Source: Qipengyuania gelatinilytica (GTDB lineage Bacteria > Pseudomonadota > Alphaproteobacteria > Sphingomonadales > Sphingomonadaceae). From it: 64,000 nucleotides of DNA. The first letter of the stretch is position 1. Each line of letters opens with the position of its first letter. The stretch lies in NCBI RefSeq assembly GCF_019711315.1, contig NZ_CP081294.1:1860001-1924000 (forward strand). Direction: 5' to 3'. The notes under the pieces are model-generated. The model did not search any database. It was given only the letters and a program-made list of their open reading frames with translations, and was not told the origin of the DNA. The position numbers and the translations under genes are program-made. Of this stretch, positions 9,059 to 17,789 are shown in pieces.

Positions 9059-9460
9059 CTATCCTATCGCCTCGACGCGCTTAACCCAAGCTTGAGGGTC
9101 GGCGATGGCCAGCCGCACCGAACCATAGCGGCGCTCCGCAGTGTCGATCACCAGCGTGGGCCCGTCGACTCGCGCCCTTGCCTCGCCTGTCAGGACACGG
9201 CCCGCGAAATGCGTTCCATGAGGGCGCAACAGCAGGATCCGTCCCTGTGCATCGCCGAGAAGCGCGCCGCGACCTTCCTTGTCGAGCGCGACCTCTGTCG
9301 CAGCAAAGCCGTCGACCGCTTCATTGGCAGCGAAACGTGCTTCGTCTTCGTTTGCCAGAGCGGTCTGCGGCCCCAGTTTCATCCACCATGCCAGCCCTGC
9401 AAGCGCGAGGATCGCGGCGAGCGAGCCGAGGAACTGGAGGAGGGCAGGTGGGAGGTCCAT
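9059..9460 (-). CDS. Single-pass membrane protein, unknown function
   Basis: Starting at the ATG at 9458-9460, the 133-residue protein has one N-terminal membrane helix (about residues 8-26) followed by a soluble domain of about 100 residues rich in short beta-strand patterns. The open frame continues 64 codons upstream, but that part reads as noise and would overlap the divergent amidohydrolase. It ends 10 bases before the sterol-desaturase gene and is probably co-transcribed with it. I recognise no family. Confidence 0.7.
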   Translation of the reverse strand: MDLPPALLQFLGSLAAILALAGLAWWMKLGPQTALANEDEARFAANEAVDGFAATEVALDKEGRGALLGDAQGRILLLRPHGTHFAGRVLTGEARARVDGPTLVIDTAERRYGSVRLAIADPQAWVKRVEAIG

Positions 9461-9526
9461 TGCATTGACGGATTGGCACGCGCCTCGCTTTGCGGCAAGC
9501 AGGCGCAAGCTTCGGGGAGAGAATTT

Positions 9527-10945
9527 ATGAGGACCGCCGCCTTTTTCGCCAGCGCTGCTATCGCATTTGCAATGCCGGTTACCGCGCAGACGTCCGAGCC
9601 GCTCGATGAAGTTGCCGCACAGGAAGAGCGGACCGGGCGTGTCGCCCAGCAATTGTGGGATTGGGCCGAGCTCGGCTATCTCGAAACGCGATCAAGCGCA
9701 TTGTTGCAGGACGAACTGGAAAGCGAAGGCTTCTCGGTCGAGGCAGGCATCGCCGATATCCCGACCGCTTTCGTTGCGGAGTGGGGCGAGGGCGGTCCGG
9801 TGATCGCGATCCTTGCAGAATATGATGCGCTACCCGGCATCAGCCAGACTTCCTCGCCGACCCGCGAGCACTCCGCGCATGGCGCCGGTCATGCTTGCGG
9901 GCACAATTTGTTTGCGGCCGGATCGCTGACAGCGGCGATCGCTATCAGGCGCTGGCTCGAGAAGACGGGGACTCCCGGCCGTATCCGGCTTTACGGGACG
10001 CCGGCAGAGGAAGGCGGATCGGGCAAGGTGTACATGACCCGCGCCGGCATGTTCGACGATGTCGACATCGCGCTTCACTGGCATGCCGATGACGAGAATA
10101 GTGCTGCTGCGCGCACCAGTCTGGCCAATCGGTCGGCGAAGTTCCGTTTTCGCGGTGTATCGGCCCATGCGGCAGGCGCTCCCGAACGCGGGCGCAGCGC
10201 GCTCGACGGCGTGGAAGCGATGAACATGATGGTCAACATGATGCGCGAGCACACGAGCATGGATACGCGCATCCATTACGTCATTACCGAGGGCGGCGCG
10301 GCGCCGAACGTCATCCCCGATTTCGCGGAGGTTTTCTACTACGTCCGCCATTCCGATGCAGACGAGGTCCGTGCCCTCTGGACACGGCTTGAGGCCACCG
10401 CGAGGGGTGCCGCCATGGGAACTGGTACAGAGGTCGAATGGGAGATCATTCACGGCAACAACCCGCTGCTCGTGAACGAGACGCTGGCGCGGGTGATGGA
10501 TCAGAAGCTGCGAAGTCTCGGCGGGATCGAATACACACCAGAAGAGCGCGAATGGGCGGAAACGATCTCACAGAGTTTCGGTGACAACGCCATCCCGCTC
10601 GAGGAAGCAGGCAAGGTCCAGCCCTACGCGAAGAGCTTGGGTTATGGCTCGACCGATGTCGGTGACGTGTCGTGGGCCACCCCGACCGTCGGAGTGCGAA
10701 CGGCAACATGGGTGCCGGGTACCAGCGCTCACAGCTGGCAGGCGGTTGCCGCCAGCGGTCATTCGATCGGTCACAAGGGCGCGCAGCACGCCGCGAAAGC
10801 GCTGACGCTCATGGCTGCTGAACTATTCAGCAACCCGGAGCTGCGCGAAGCGGCGCGTGCGGAATTTGATGCCGCACGAGGTGAGGATTACGAATACGTC
10901 TCGCTGTTGGGGGACCGCGATCCCCCCCTCGACTATCGCAAGTAA
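9527..10945 (+). CDS. Exported M20-family amidohydrolase (AbgB-like)
   Basis: The 472-residue enzyme has an N-terminal signal peptide (residues 1-20, ending AMPVTAQT), so it is probably periplasmic. Metal-ligand motifs of the M20/amidohydrolase family are present: AEYDALPG, HACGHN, and the GTPAEEGG glutamates, with a HWHAD ligand later. The nearest known relatives cleave p-aminobenzoyl-glutamate or N-acyl amino acids. The ATG at 9527 follows a GGGGAGAG Shine-Dalgarno. The stop codon abuts that of the convergent phosphatase-like gene. Confidence 0.9.
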   Translation: MRTAAFFASAAIAFAMPVTAQTSEPLDEVAAQEERTGRVAQQLWDWAELGYLETRSSALLQDELESEGFSVEAGIADIPTAFVAEWGEGGPVIAILAEYDALPGISQTSSPTREHSAHGAGHACGHNLFAAGSLTAAIAIRRWLEKTGTPGRIRLYGTPAEEGGSGKVYMTRAGMFDDVDIALHWHADDENSAAARTSLANRSAKFRFRGVSAHAAGAPERGRSALDGVEAMNMMVNMMREHTSMDTRIHYVITEGGAAPNVIPDFAEVFYYVRHSDADEVRALWTRLEATARGAAMGTGTEVEWEIIHGNNPLLVNETLARVMDQKLRSLGGIEYTPEEREWAETISQSFGDNAIPLEEAGKVQPYAKSLGYGSTDVGDVSWATPTVGVRTATWVPGTSAHSWQAVAASGHSIGHKGAQHAAKALTLMAAELFSNPELREAARAEFDAARGEDYEYVSLLGDRDPPLDYRK

Positions 10946-11386
10946 TCAGTCGGATGACTTGCCGGCGAGCATGTCCATGGTCGGGCGGACCGGCGCCACA
11001 TTGTAGCCGCCGCACTCGGCCTGCATCGCGATAGTCTCGGGGTCGCCACCGTTCTTTGCCTGCGCAAGGGCCCAGAGCAGTGTCGAGCGCGTCCCCGTCC
11101 TGCAGAAGGCGAGCGTCTTGCCTGTCGTGCCGGCCAGCGCTTCGGCCATCGCGTCGACCTGCGGCAAGGAAAATCCCGCCGAACTGACTGGGATGGCCTT
11201 GTAATCAATCCCGGCATCTAGTGCCGCCTTGCGAATCACGGCGCCAGTCGGCTGGTCGGGCGCTTCGCCGTCGGGGCGGTTGTTGATGATGAGGGTCACG
11301 CCCTCGGCCTTGGCCGCCGCAACGTCGGCAGGCTCGATCTGGGGCGAAGCGAGCAGGTTCTCGGTAATCTTCCTGAAGTCGGTCAT
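10946..11386 (-). CDS. TIGR01244 / DUF442 phosphatase-like protein
   Basis: The 146-residue protein has the Cx5R active-site loop CRTGTRS and the N-terminal INNRPDGE segment of the DUF442 group. These are dual-specificity-phosphatase-fold proteins annotated as sulfur transferases or Blh N-terminal domains. Some are fused to persulfide dioxygenases. Here it stands alone, without the metallo-beta-lactamase partner. Phosphatase or thiosulfate sulfurtransferase activity is possible. It is three bases downstream of the TerC gene. Confidence 0.85.
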   Translation of the reverse strand: MTDFRKITENLLASPQIEPADVAAAKAEGVTLIINNRPDGEAPDQPTGAVIRKAALDAGIDYKAIPVSSAGFSLPQVDAMAEALAGTTGKTLAFCRTGTRSTLLWALAQAKNGGDPETIAMQAECGGYNVAPVRPTMDMLAGKSSD

Positions 11387-11389
11387 TGA

Positions 11390-12196
11390 TCAGCCCTCTT
11401 GTGCGCTGGTTTCGGGAACGCGGCGCTTGCGTTGGATGATGTTGAGAATTTCCACGCCGACGGAGAAACCCATCGCGGCATAGATATATCCCTTGGGAAC
11501 GTGGAAGCCGAAGCCGTCGGCGATCAGGACAAGTCCGATCATGACGAGGAAGGCCAGCGCCAGCATCACCAGCGTCGGGTTCTTCTCGATGAACTTCGCC
11601 AAGGGATCCGCGGCGATCATCATGATGCCAACGGTGATGACCACCGCGATGACCATGATCGGGATCTCGTCGGTCATGCCGACAGCGGTCAGGATCGAAT
11701 CGACCGAGAAGACCAGGTCGATCGCCACGATCTGCGCGATGACCGCCCCGAAGGTTGCCTTCACCGCGTCCGCCGGGCCCGGGGTCTTGTCGAGCAGGTC
11801 ACCGGAATTGTCCTCCGGTTCCATCGAGTGGTGGATTTCCTTGGTCGCCTTCCAGAGCAGGAACAGCCCGCCTATCAGGAGGATCAGGTCCCGGCCTGAG
11901 AAGGCTGTTTCGAACGTCGGCTCGCCATAAGGTCCCGGCTCGCCCGTGATGCCCAGATCGAAGAGCGGGGCCTGCAAGGTGACCAGCCAGCCGATCAGCA
12001 TCAGCATGCCGATACGCATGATCAGCGCCAGCGCGAGGCCAATCCGCCGTGCCCGCTGCTGCTGGTGCTCGGGCAGCTTGTTCGACAGGATCGCGATGAA
12101 AATAAGGTTGTCGACACCGAGGACGATTTCGAGTGCGATCAGGGTGAGGAGCGCCAGCCATGCTGCCGGGTCGCTGAACAGTGCGATAAGGTCCAT
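11390..12196 (-). CDS. TerC-family integral membrane protein
   Basis: Starting at the ATG at 12196, the 268-residue product has seven to eight predicted membrane helices. It shows the TerC signature LEIVLGVDNLIFIAILS with its membrane-embedded acidic residue, repeated in the second half as IVAIDLVFSVDSILTAVG. TerC proteins are linked to tellurite resistance and, more recently, to manganese export and metalation of secreted proteins. No other ter genes occur here. An upstream extension to 12271 is open but unlikely. Confidence 0.92.
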   Translation of the reverse strand: MDLIALFSDPAAWLALLTLIALEIVLGVDNLIFIAILSNKLPEHQQQRARRIGLALALIMRIGMLMLIGWLVTLQAPLFDLGITGEPGPYGEPTFETAFSGRDLILLIGGLFLLWKATKEIHHSMEPEDNSGDLLDKTPGPADAVKATFGAVIAQIVAIDLVFSVDSILTAVGMTDEIPIMVIAVVITVGIMMIAADPLAKFIEKNPTLVMLALAFLVMIGLVLIADGFGFHVPKGYIYAAMGFSVGVEILNIIQRKRRVPETSAQEG

Positions 12197-12455
12197 GAAA
12201 ATGCTCGTTGCCGAAGCGAGGGCTGGCTTGCAAGGGAAACGAGCAGGCGGGACGCCTTGCGAAAATGTCACATTTGTGCGCCAGACGACCCCTCGACGCT
12301 AAAATATTCGCATGCTGTGAAGAATCACGCTATGCCTCGGTCCGTGCGGGAGGATTTCTTCATTGAATCCGCCTGACTTATGCGAACGGCACGCCTTGCA
12401 GCCTACGTGCCCTCGCGACGATTACTTGGCTGCGCGACAAGGTATTTTAGGACTT

Positions 12456-13256
12456 ATGGGTTACGACAGAGGGCGGCGCCGCGGACGGGACAAGCGGGAC
12501 AATATCGGCGAAGATAGCTACGATCCGTTTGGTGGTCCTCCCGGTGGTTTCGACCAGGGCGGCGGTTATGGCGGCGGAGACCGTGGTGGTTTCGGCGGCG
12601 GTGATCGCGGCGGCTATGGTGGCGGCGGTGGTGACCGAGGCGGCTACGGCGGCGGTAATCGCGGCGGTGGCGGCTTTGGTGGCGGCAACCGCGGCGGCGG
12701 TGGTGGTGGCGGCTTCGGCGGCGGCCCGCGCGGCGGCGGTGGCGGTGGCGGCGGTGGCAACCGCATGCCCGCACAGGTCGTCGGCACCGGCAAGGGTACC
12801 GTGAAGTTCTTCAACTCGCAGAAGGGTTTCGGCTTCATCCAGCAGGAAACCGGCGGCGAAGACATCTTCGTCCACATCAGCGCAGTCGAGCGTGCCGGCC
12901 TTGAAGGCCTCGCCGAAGGCCAGGAACTCGAGTTCAACCTCGTCGATCGCGGCGGCAAGGTTTCCGCCCAGGACCTGCAGGTCGTTGGCGACGTGATCCC
13001 GGTCGAAGCGAAGAGCGAAGCGCCCCGTCGTGAACTGACCGGCGAAAAGGCAACCGGAACGGTCAAGTTCTTCAACTCGATGAAGGGCTTCGGCTTCCTG
13101 ACGCGCGACGATGGCCAGCCGGACGCATTCGTGCACATCAGCGCAGTCGAGCGCTCGGGCCTGTCCGCCATCAACGAAGGCGAACGCTACGAGTTCGATC
13201 TCGAAGTCGACCGACGCGGCAAATATTCCGCGGTCAACCTGTCCCCCGCCGAATAA
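12456..13256 (+). CDS. Double cold-shock-domain protein with glycine-rich N-terminus
   Basis: The 266-residue nucleic-acid-binding protein has two cold-shock domains, near 110-175 and 199-263. Each has the RNP1 motif KGFGF and the RNP2-type VFVHI-like segment (IFVHISAVE and AFVHISAVE). Two fused CSDs are common in alphaproteobacteria. The first 105 residues are unusual: a basic start ([15 protein letters not shown]), then a low-complexity region of GYGGGDRGG and RGGGGFGG units resembling eukaryotic RGG boxes. The start at 12456 is chosen because upstream codons are unlike the family. It may be an RNA chaperone. Confidence 0.92.
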   Translation: MGYDRGRRRGRDKRDNIGEDSYDPFGGPPGGFDQGGGYGGGDRGGFGGGDRGGYGGGGGDRGGYGGGNRGGGGFGGGNRGGGGGGGFGGGPRGGGGGGGGGNRMPAQVVGTGKGTVKFFNSQKGFGFIQQETGGEDIFVHISAVERAGLEGLAEGQELEFNLVDRGGKVSAQDLQVVGDVIPVEAKSEAPRRELTGEKATGTVKFFNSMKGFGFLTRDDGQPDAFVHISAVERSGLSAINEGERYEFDLEVDRRGKYSAVNLSPAE

Positions 13257-13329
13257 GGCGCGGACCGGTACCTTCGCGAGGCGTTTGACCTGAGAAGCGC
13301 GAAGGAATAGATCGCTGGCAAACACGCAG

Positions 13330-13363
13330 ATGGCGGCTCCCGTTCCGGGGCCGCCATTTGTCT
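13330..13363 (+). terminator. Intrinsic terminator of the cold-shock gene
   Basis: ATGGCGGCTCC and GGGGCCGCCAT form an 11-base arm pair around a six-base loop, followed by TTGTCTTT. It lies between the cold-shock gene and argD, so argD probably has its own promoter or relies on read-through. Confidence 0.75.
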
Positions 13364-13390
13364 TTGAATCTTCGAGGAGAGTACCCGAAC

Positions 13391-14581
13391 ATGTCGATCA
13401 GCCCGCTGATGCCCGTCTATCCCCGCTGCGGCGTGCGCCCCGTGAAGGGCGACCACTGCCACCTGATCGACGAAGACGGCACGCGCTATCTCGACTTTGC
13501 CAGCGGCATCGCGGTCAACCTGCTCGGCCACAGCCACGAAGGGCTGATCGGCGCGATCCAGAAGCAGGCCGCGACGCTGATGCATGTCTCGAACCTCTAT
13601 GGCAGCCCGCAGGGTGAAGCGCTTGCGCAGCGCCTGGTCGACAAGACCTTCGGCGACACGGTCTTCTTCACCAATTCGGGCGCCGAGGCGGTCGAATGCG
13701 CGATCAAGACCGCGCGCGCCTATCACCAGCATGAAGATGGCGATTCGAACCGCACCGAGCTGATCACCTTCACCAACGCGTTCCACGGCCGCACGATGGC
13801 GACCATCAGCGCCTCGAACCAGGAGAAGATGCACAAGGGTTTCTACCCTATGCTTGCCGGGTTCCAGTATGCCGAGTTCGACAATCTCGAGAGTGCCAAG
13901 GCCCTTGTCAGTGACAAGACTGCCGGATTCCTGGTGGAGCCGATCCAGGGCGAGGGCGGCATCCGTCCGGCCTCGGACGAATTCATCCATGGCCTCAAGG
14001 CGCTGTGCGACGAGCACGACCTCATGCTGGTGTTCGACGAAGTGCAGTGCGGCGTGGCGCGTACGGGCAAGCTCTATGCCTACGAACATTATGGCGTGGA
14101 GCCTGACATCATGGCCACCGCAAAGGGTATCGGCGGCGGCTTCCCCTTCGGTGCCTGCCTCGCCACCGAAAAGGCGGCGCGCGGCATGGGCTTCGGTACG
14201 CATGGCTCGACCTACGGCGGTAACCCGCTCGCCATGGCGGCCGGCATGGCGGTGATGGATGCGGTGGCGAATGACGAGTTCCTCGCCGAAGTGACCGAGA
14301 AGGGCGAGCGCCTGCGCAGCCGTCTCGAACAGTTCATCGGCAATTATCCCGAGCTGTTCGATTTCGTCCGCGGCAAGGGCCTCATGCTGGGCCTGCGCAT
14401 GAAGGTCGAAAGCCGGCCCTTCTTCGTGCACCTGCGCGACAATCACCAATTGCTCACGGTCGCTGCGGGCGACCAGACGCTGCGCGTGCTTCCGCCGCTC
14501 GTTGCCGATGATGCGGAATTCGACGAATTCTTCGACAAGCTTTCCGCCGGCGCGGCAAGCTTCGACCCGGCGGCAAGCTGA
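13391..14581 (+). CDS. argD: Acetylornithine aminotransferase
   Basis: This PLP enzyme of the class-III aminotransferases makes N-acetylornithine in arginine synthesis, and can also serve as the DapC step in lysine synthesis. The 396-residue product has the PLP lysine near residue 245 in [12 protein letters not shown], the cofactor-binding [10 protein letters not shown], and [17 protein letters not shown] precedes the ATG at 13391. Its TGA overlaps the argF ATG by one base, and this direct coupling to argF supports ArgD over other class-III aminotransferases. Confidence 0.94.
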   Translation: MSISPLMPVYPRCGVRPVKGDHCHLIDEDGTRYLDFASGIAVNLLGHSHEGLIGAIQKQAATLMHVSNLYGSPQGEALAQRLVDKTFGDTVFFTNSGAEAVECAIKTARAYHQHEDGDSNRTELITFTNAFHGRTMATISASNQEKMHKGFYPMLAGFQYAEFDNLESAKALVSDKTAGFLVEPIQGEGGIRPASDEFIHGLKALCDEHDLMLVFDEVQCGVARTGKLYAYEHYGVEPDIMATAKGIGGGFPFGACLATEKAARGMGFGTHGSTYGGNPLAMAAGMAVMDAVANDEFLAEVTEKGERLRSRLEQFIGNYPELFDFVRGKGLMLGLRMKVESRPFFVHLRDNHQLLTVAAGDQTLRVLPPLVADDAEFDEFFDKLSAGAASFDPAAS

Positions 14582-15546
14582 TGGCGGGCGGCGATGCGCT
14601 CGACCTGGCCCCGGTGGTGAGGAGCTTCCTCGACCTATCGGATGCGGGCGGGGATGCGATCGCCGCCATGCTCGCCGACGCGCAGGACCGCAAGACTGCA
14701 CGCGCTGGCTGGCCGAAAGGCAAGGCGGATGCGGATGCGCCGCTTGCGGGGCATGTCCTCGGCATGATTTTCGAAAAGAATTCGACCCGCACGCGGGTGA
14801 GTTTCGATATCGGCATGCGCCAGCTTGGCGGCACCTCGCTGATCCTCGATTCGGGTACCAGCCAGCTCGGCCGCGGTGAAAGCATTGCCGATACCGCGCG
14901 GGTGCTCAGCCGGATGGTCGATGCGATCATGATCCGGACCGACGATCACGCAAAGGCCGAAGAACTTGCGCGTCATGCGCATGTCCCGGTCATCAACGGA
15001 CTGACGGATCGTTCGCATCCGTGCCAGATCGTCGCCGACCTGCTCACCATGGTCGAGCATGGCAAGGCATTGCCCGGCCTCGAAGTGGCATGGCTCGGCG
15101 ACGGCAATAACGTCTTGCACTCGATCCTCGAGGCGGCGGGTCTCTTCAAGTTCAACGTCCGGATCGGCGTTCCGAAAGGCTACGAGCCCGAAAGCGAATT
15201 CGTCGAGATGGCCCGCAAGGGCGGTGCGAATGTCACGCTGACGCATGACGCTGCAGAAGCTGCGCGAGGTGCCGATATCATCGTGACCGACACATGGGTT
15301 TCGATGGGCCAGGACCACGCGCATAACAAGCTTGCGGCGATGGCTCCCTTCCAGGTCGGCAGCAAGCTGATGGCCGAGGCCAAGCCCGATGCAAAATTCA
15401 TGCATTGTCTTCCGGCGCATGTCGGCGACGAGGTTACCGAAGAAGTCTTCGAAGGCTCGCAATCCATCGTATTCGACGAGGCGGAAAACCGCATCCACGC
15501 GCAGAAATCGATCCTGCTCTGGTGCTTCGGCAAACTCGGCGCCTGA
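14581..15546 (+). CDS. argF: Ornithine carbamoyltransferase
   Basis: The enzyme joins carbamoyl phosphate and ornithine to make citrulline in the cytosol. The 321-residue protein has the carbamoyl-phosphate loop STRTR near residue 69, [11 protein letters not shown], and the ornithine-loop [13 protein letters not shown] with the catalytic Cys near 276. Length matches the family. Translation is coupled to argD by a TGATG overlap. Confidence 0.96.
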   Translation: MAGGDALDLAPVVRSFLDLSDAGGDAIAAMLADAQDRKTARAGWPKGKADADAPLAGHVLGMIFEKNSTRTRVSFDIGMRQLGGTSLILDSGTSQLGRGESIADTARVLSRMVDAIMIRTDDHAKAEELARHAHVPVINGLTDRSHPCQIVADLLTMVEHGKALPGLEVAWLGDGNNVLHSILEAAGLFKFNVRIGVPKGYEPESEFVEMARKGGANVTLTHDAAEAARGADIIVTDTWVSMGQDHAHNKLAAMAPFQVGSKLMAEAKPDAKFMHCLPAHVGDEVTEEVFEGSQSIVFDEAENRIHAQKSILLWCFGKLGA

Positions 15547-15591
15547 CCGCACCCCTGTTCAATCGGCCCGTGCGCTCCCATATGCGCGCGC

Positions 15592-16497
15592 ATGACTGAA
15601 AACCCGCACACCGATACCGAGACCTATTCCGGTCACACGCTGAGCTTCACCATTCCTTCGCGCGATACGCGGGGCCGCATCGTGCGCCTCGATTCGACGC
15701 TCGACGAGATCCTGTCCGCGCATGACTACCCGGCGCCGATCACTCACCTCCTGGCCGAGGCTCTCGTTCTGACCACCTTGATGGGTTCGCTGCTCAAGGA
15801 TGACGGCTCGCAGGTGACAATGCAGGCGCAAACCGAGGCCGGGGCCATCAACCTGCTCGCTTGCGATTATCGCAGCGGCGAACTGCGCGGCTATGTCGAT
15901 TTCGACAATGAAAGGCTGGTCGAGCTGGGCGCGAACCCCTCGCTCTTCGCACTGTTCGGCAAGGGTTATCTCGCGATTACCTTCGATATCGCGAAGGGGA
16001 AGGGTCGCTACCAGGGCATCGTGCCGCTCGAGGGCGAGACTCTGGCCGAGGCGTGCGAAACCTATTTCTTCCAGTCGGAGCAGGTCCCGACCCTGATTCG
16101 CACGGCCGTGCGCTCGAGCAGCAAGGGGTGTCTTGCTGCCGGAATGCTGATCCAGCACCTTCCCGATGGCGAGGAGGGGCGCGAACGGCTCCATGCCCGT
16201 CTCGATCATCCCGAATGGGAGCATATTGCCGTGCTCGGTGGTTCGATCAAGCATGAGGAGCTGCTCGACAGCGACCTCTCGATGGAGGCGATCGTATGGC
16301 GCCTGTTCCACGAAGAAGAGGAAGTGCGCATTGCGGCAGGAACCGAAATCTCGCGCGGTTGCCGCTGTTCGATCGAGCATTACCAGACGGTGCTGGCCAA
16401 GTTCCCGGAAGCCGATCGCGCCGAGATGCGCGACGAGAACGGGATCATTCTGGTCGATTGCGCATTCTGCTCTCGGAAATTCCCGGTCGAGGCGTAA
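15592..16497 (+). CDS. hslO: Hsp33 redox-regulated chaperone
   Basis: Hsp33 is a cytosolic holdase activated when oxidation releases zinc from a C-terminal cysteine switch. In this 301-residue protein the four ligands are Cys257 and Cys259 (CRC) and Cys290 and Cys293 (CAFC), the canonical CxC/CxxC pair. The gene follows argF by 45 bases on the same strand, as it often does in sphingomonads, and may be in the same transcript. Confidence 0.95.
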   Translation: MTENPHTDTETYSGHTLSFTIPSRDTRGRIVRLDSTLDEILSAHDYPAPITHLLAEALVLTTLMGSLLKDDGSQVTMQAQTEAGAINLLACDYRSGELRGYVDFDNERLVELGANPSLFALFGKGYLAITFDIAKGKGRYQGIVPLEGETLAEACETYFFQSEQVPTLIRTAVRSSSKGCLAAGMLIQHLPDGEEGRERLHARLDHPEWEHIAVLGGSIKHEELLDSDLSMEAIVWRLFHEEEEVRIAAGTEISRGCRCSIEHYQTVLAKFPEADRAEMRDENGIILVDCAFCSRKFPVEA

Positions 16498-16614
16498 CCG
16501 GACAGGCCAATTACGCGAAGCACTCGGATTATCGCCGTTACGAAACGGTTCATCGTGCGCATATACTATATTGGGTAAGTTCGTGCGGCCTGCACGTGTG
16601 ATAAAGGTTGATTG

Positions 16615-17031
16615 ATGAAGTTCATGTCGAATCGCAAACTCGTCGCATTGAGTGCGCTGCTGGCTGCCGTTCCGGCGGCTGTTTTAGGCGGCCCTGCGCT
16701 TGCGCAGTCTTCGCTCGCCATGCTCGACACGCTGGAAAAGGGTGCATGGGAATTGCGTTTCCGCGATGGAACCGCGCCTCGCTCGATCTGTGTGCGAAGC
16801 GGGCGAGAGCTCATCCAGCTTCGCCATAGCGAGCCGGGTTGCAATCGCTTCGTCGTTGAAGACGGCGCCGACGAAGTGACTGTGCAATATACCTGCCGCG
16901 GCAATGGCTACGGGCGCACCAACATCCGCAAGGAAGGTAGCAGCCTTGTTCAGATCGATAGCCAGGGGATCGCGGACGGCCGCCCGTTCCAGTTCTCTGC
17001 CGAAGCGCGTCGCACCGGAAGCTGCCGATAA
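16615..17031 (+). CDS. Exported DUF3617-like protein
   Basis: The 138-residue product has a signal peptide (about 1-31, ending GGPALAQ) and a mature domain with four cysteines arranged C...C...C...C. It has a GAWELRFRDG start and a RTGSCR end, the pattern I know from DUF3617 periplasmic proteins. The ATG at 16615 follows AAAGG; a TTG just before it is less likely. Function in the family is unknown. It stands alone between hslO and queC. Confidence 0.75.
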   Translation: MKFMSNRKLVALSALLAAVPAAVLGGPALAQSSLAMLDTLEKGAWELRFRDGTAPRSICVRSGRELIQLRHSEPGCNRFVVEDGADEVTVQYTCRGNGYGRTNIRKEGSSLVQIDSQGIADGRPFQFSAEARRTGSCR

Positions 17032-17068
17032 ACTTGCAGCGCGGGCCGCTTGCGCTTAGCTGCGCGGC

Positions 17069-17785
17069 ATGAACCAGACAGCCGAAAATTCGTCCGGAAC
17101 CGCAGTTGTCCTGCTTTCAGGAGGGCTCGATTCCATGGTGACCGCCGCGATTGCTCGCGAACGGGGCCATGCGGTTCACGCGCTGACCATCGATTACGGC
17201 CAGCGTCATGTCCGCGAATTGCAGTCGGCAAAGGCAATCGCTGCCAAGCTTGGTGTCGAGCGGCATGTCGAATTGCCGCTGGACCTCAGGCGCTTCGGAG
17301 GATCTGCCCTGACCGATGATATCGACGTGCCGAAGCATGGTGTCGGCAACGATATTCCGGTCACCTATGTGCCTGCCCGCAACCTGGTCTTCCTCGCGCT
17401 GACCACTGCTTTTGCCGAAACATCGCATTCCCGCGATATCTTCATTGGCGTGAACGCACTGGATTATTCGGGCTACCCCGATTGCCGACCGGAATTCATC
17501 GCGAGCTTCGCGGAGACTGCGCGGCTTGGGACCAAACAAGGCGTCGAAGGCGAACCCTTCATCATCCACGCACCCCTCCAGCATATGAGCAAAGCCGACA
17601 TTGCCCGCGAATGTCACCGGCTCGGGCTCGATCCCGCATGGAGCTGGTCCTGCTATGATCCGACACCCGAGGGGCTCGCTTGCGGGGCATGCGATTCATG
17701 CCGACTTCGCCGAAAGGGGTTTGACGAGGCGGGACTTGTCGATACGACGGTCTACGCAAAAGACGCGCCTGCCCTGATGGAGTAA
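17069..17785 (+). CDS. queC: 7-cyano-7-deazaguanine synthase
   Basis: QueC converts 7-carboxy-7-deazaguanine to preQ0 with ATP and ammonia, on the way to queuosine in tRNA. The 238-residue protein has the PP-loop SGGLDS (17-22), the GVNALDYSGYPDCRPEF segment, and a C-terminal zinc site with four cysteines in CYDPTP...CGACDSC. No other queuosine genes are in the window, although gluQ (52.8 kb) acts later on Q-tRNA(Asp). Confidence 0.96.
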   Translation: MNQTAENSSGTAVVLLSGGLDSMVTAAIARERGHAVHALTIDYGQRHVRELQSAKAIAAKLGVERHVELPLDLRRFGGSALTDDIDVPKHGVGNDIPVTYVPARNLVFLALTTAFAETSHSRDIFIGVNALDYSGYPDCRPEFIASFAETARLGTKQGVEGEPFIIHAPLQHMSKADIARECHRLGLDPAWSWSCYDPTPEGLACGACDSCRLRRKGFDEAGLVDTTVYAKDAPALME

Positions 17786-17789
17786 GAAT

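Noticed and set aside
12274..12305. Possible promoter TTGTGC...TAAAAT before the cold-shock gene
   Set aside because: The spacer is 20 bases, too long for a convincing sigma-70 site.
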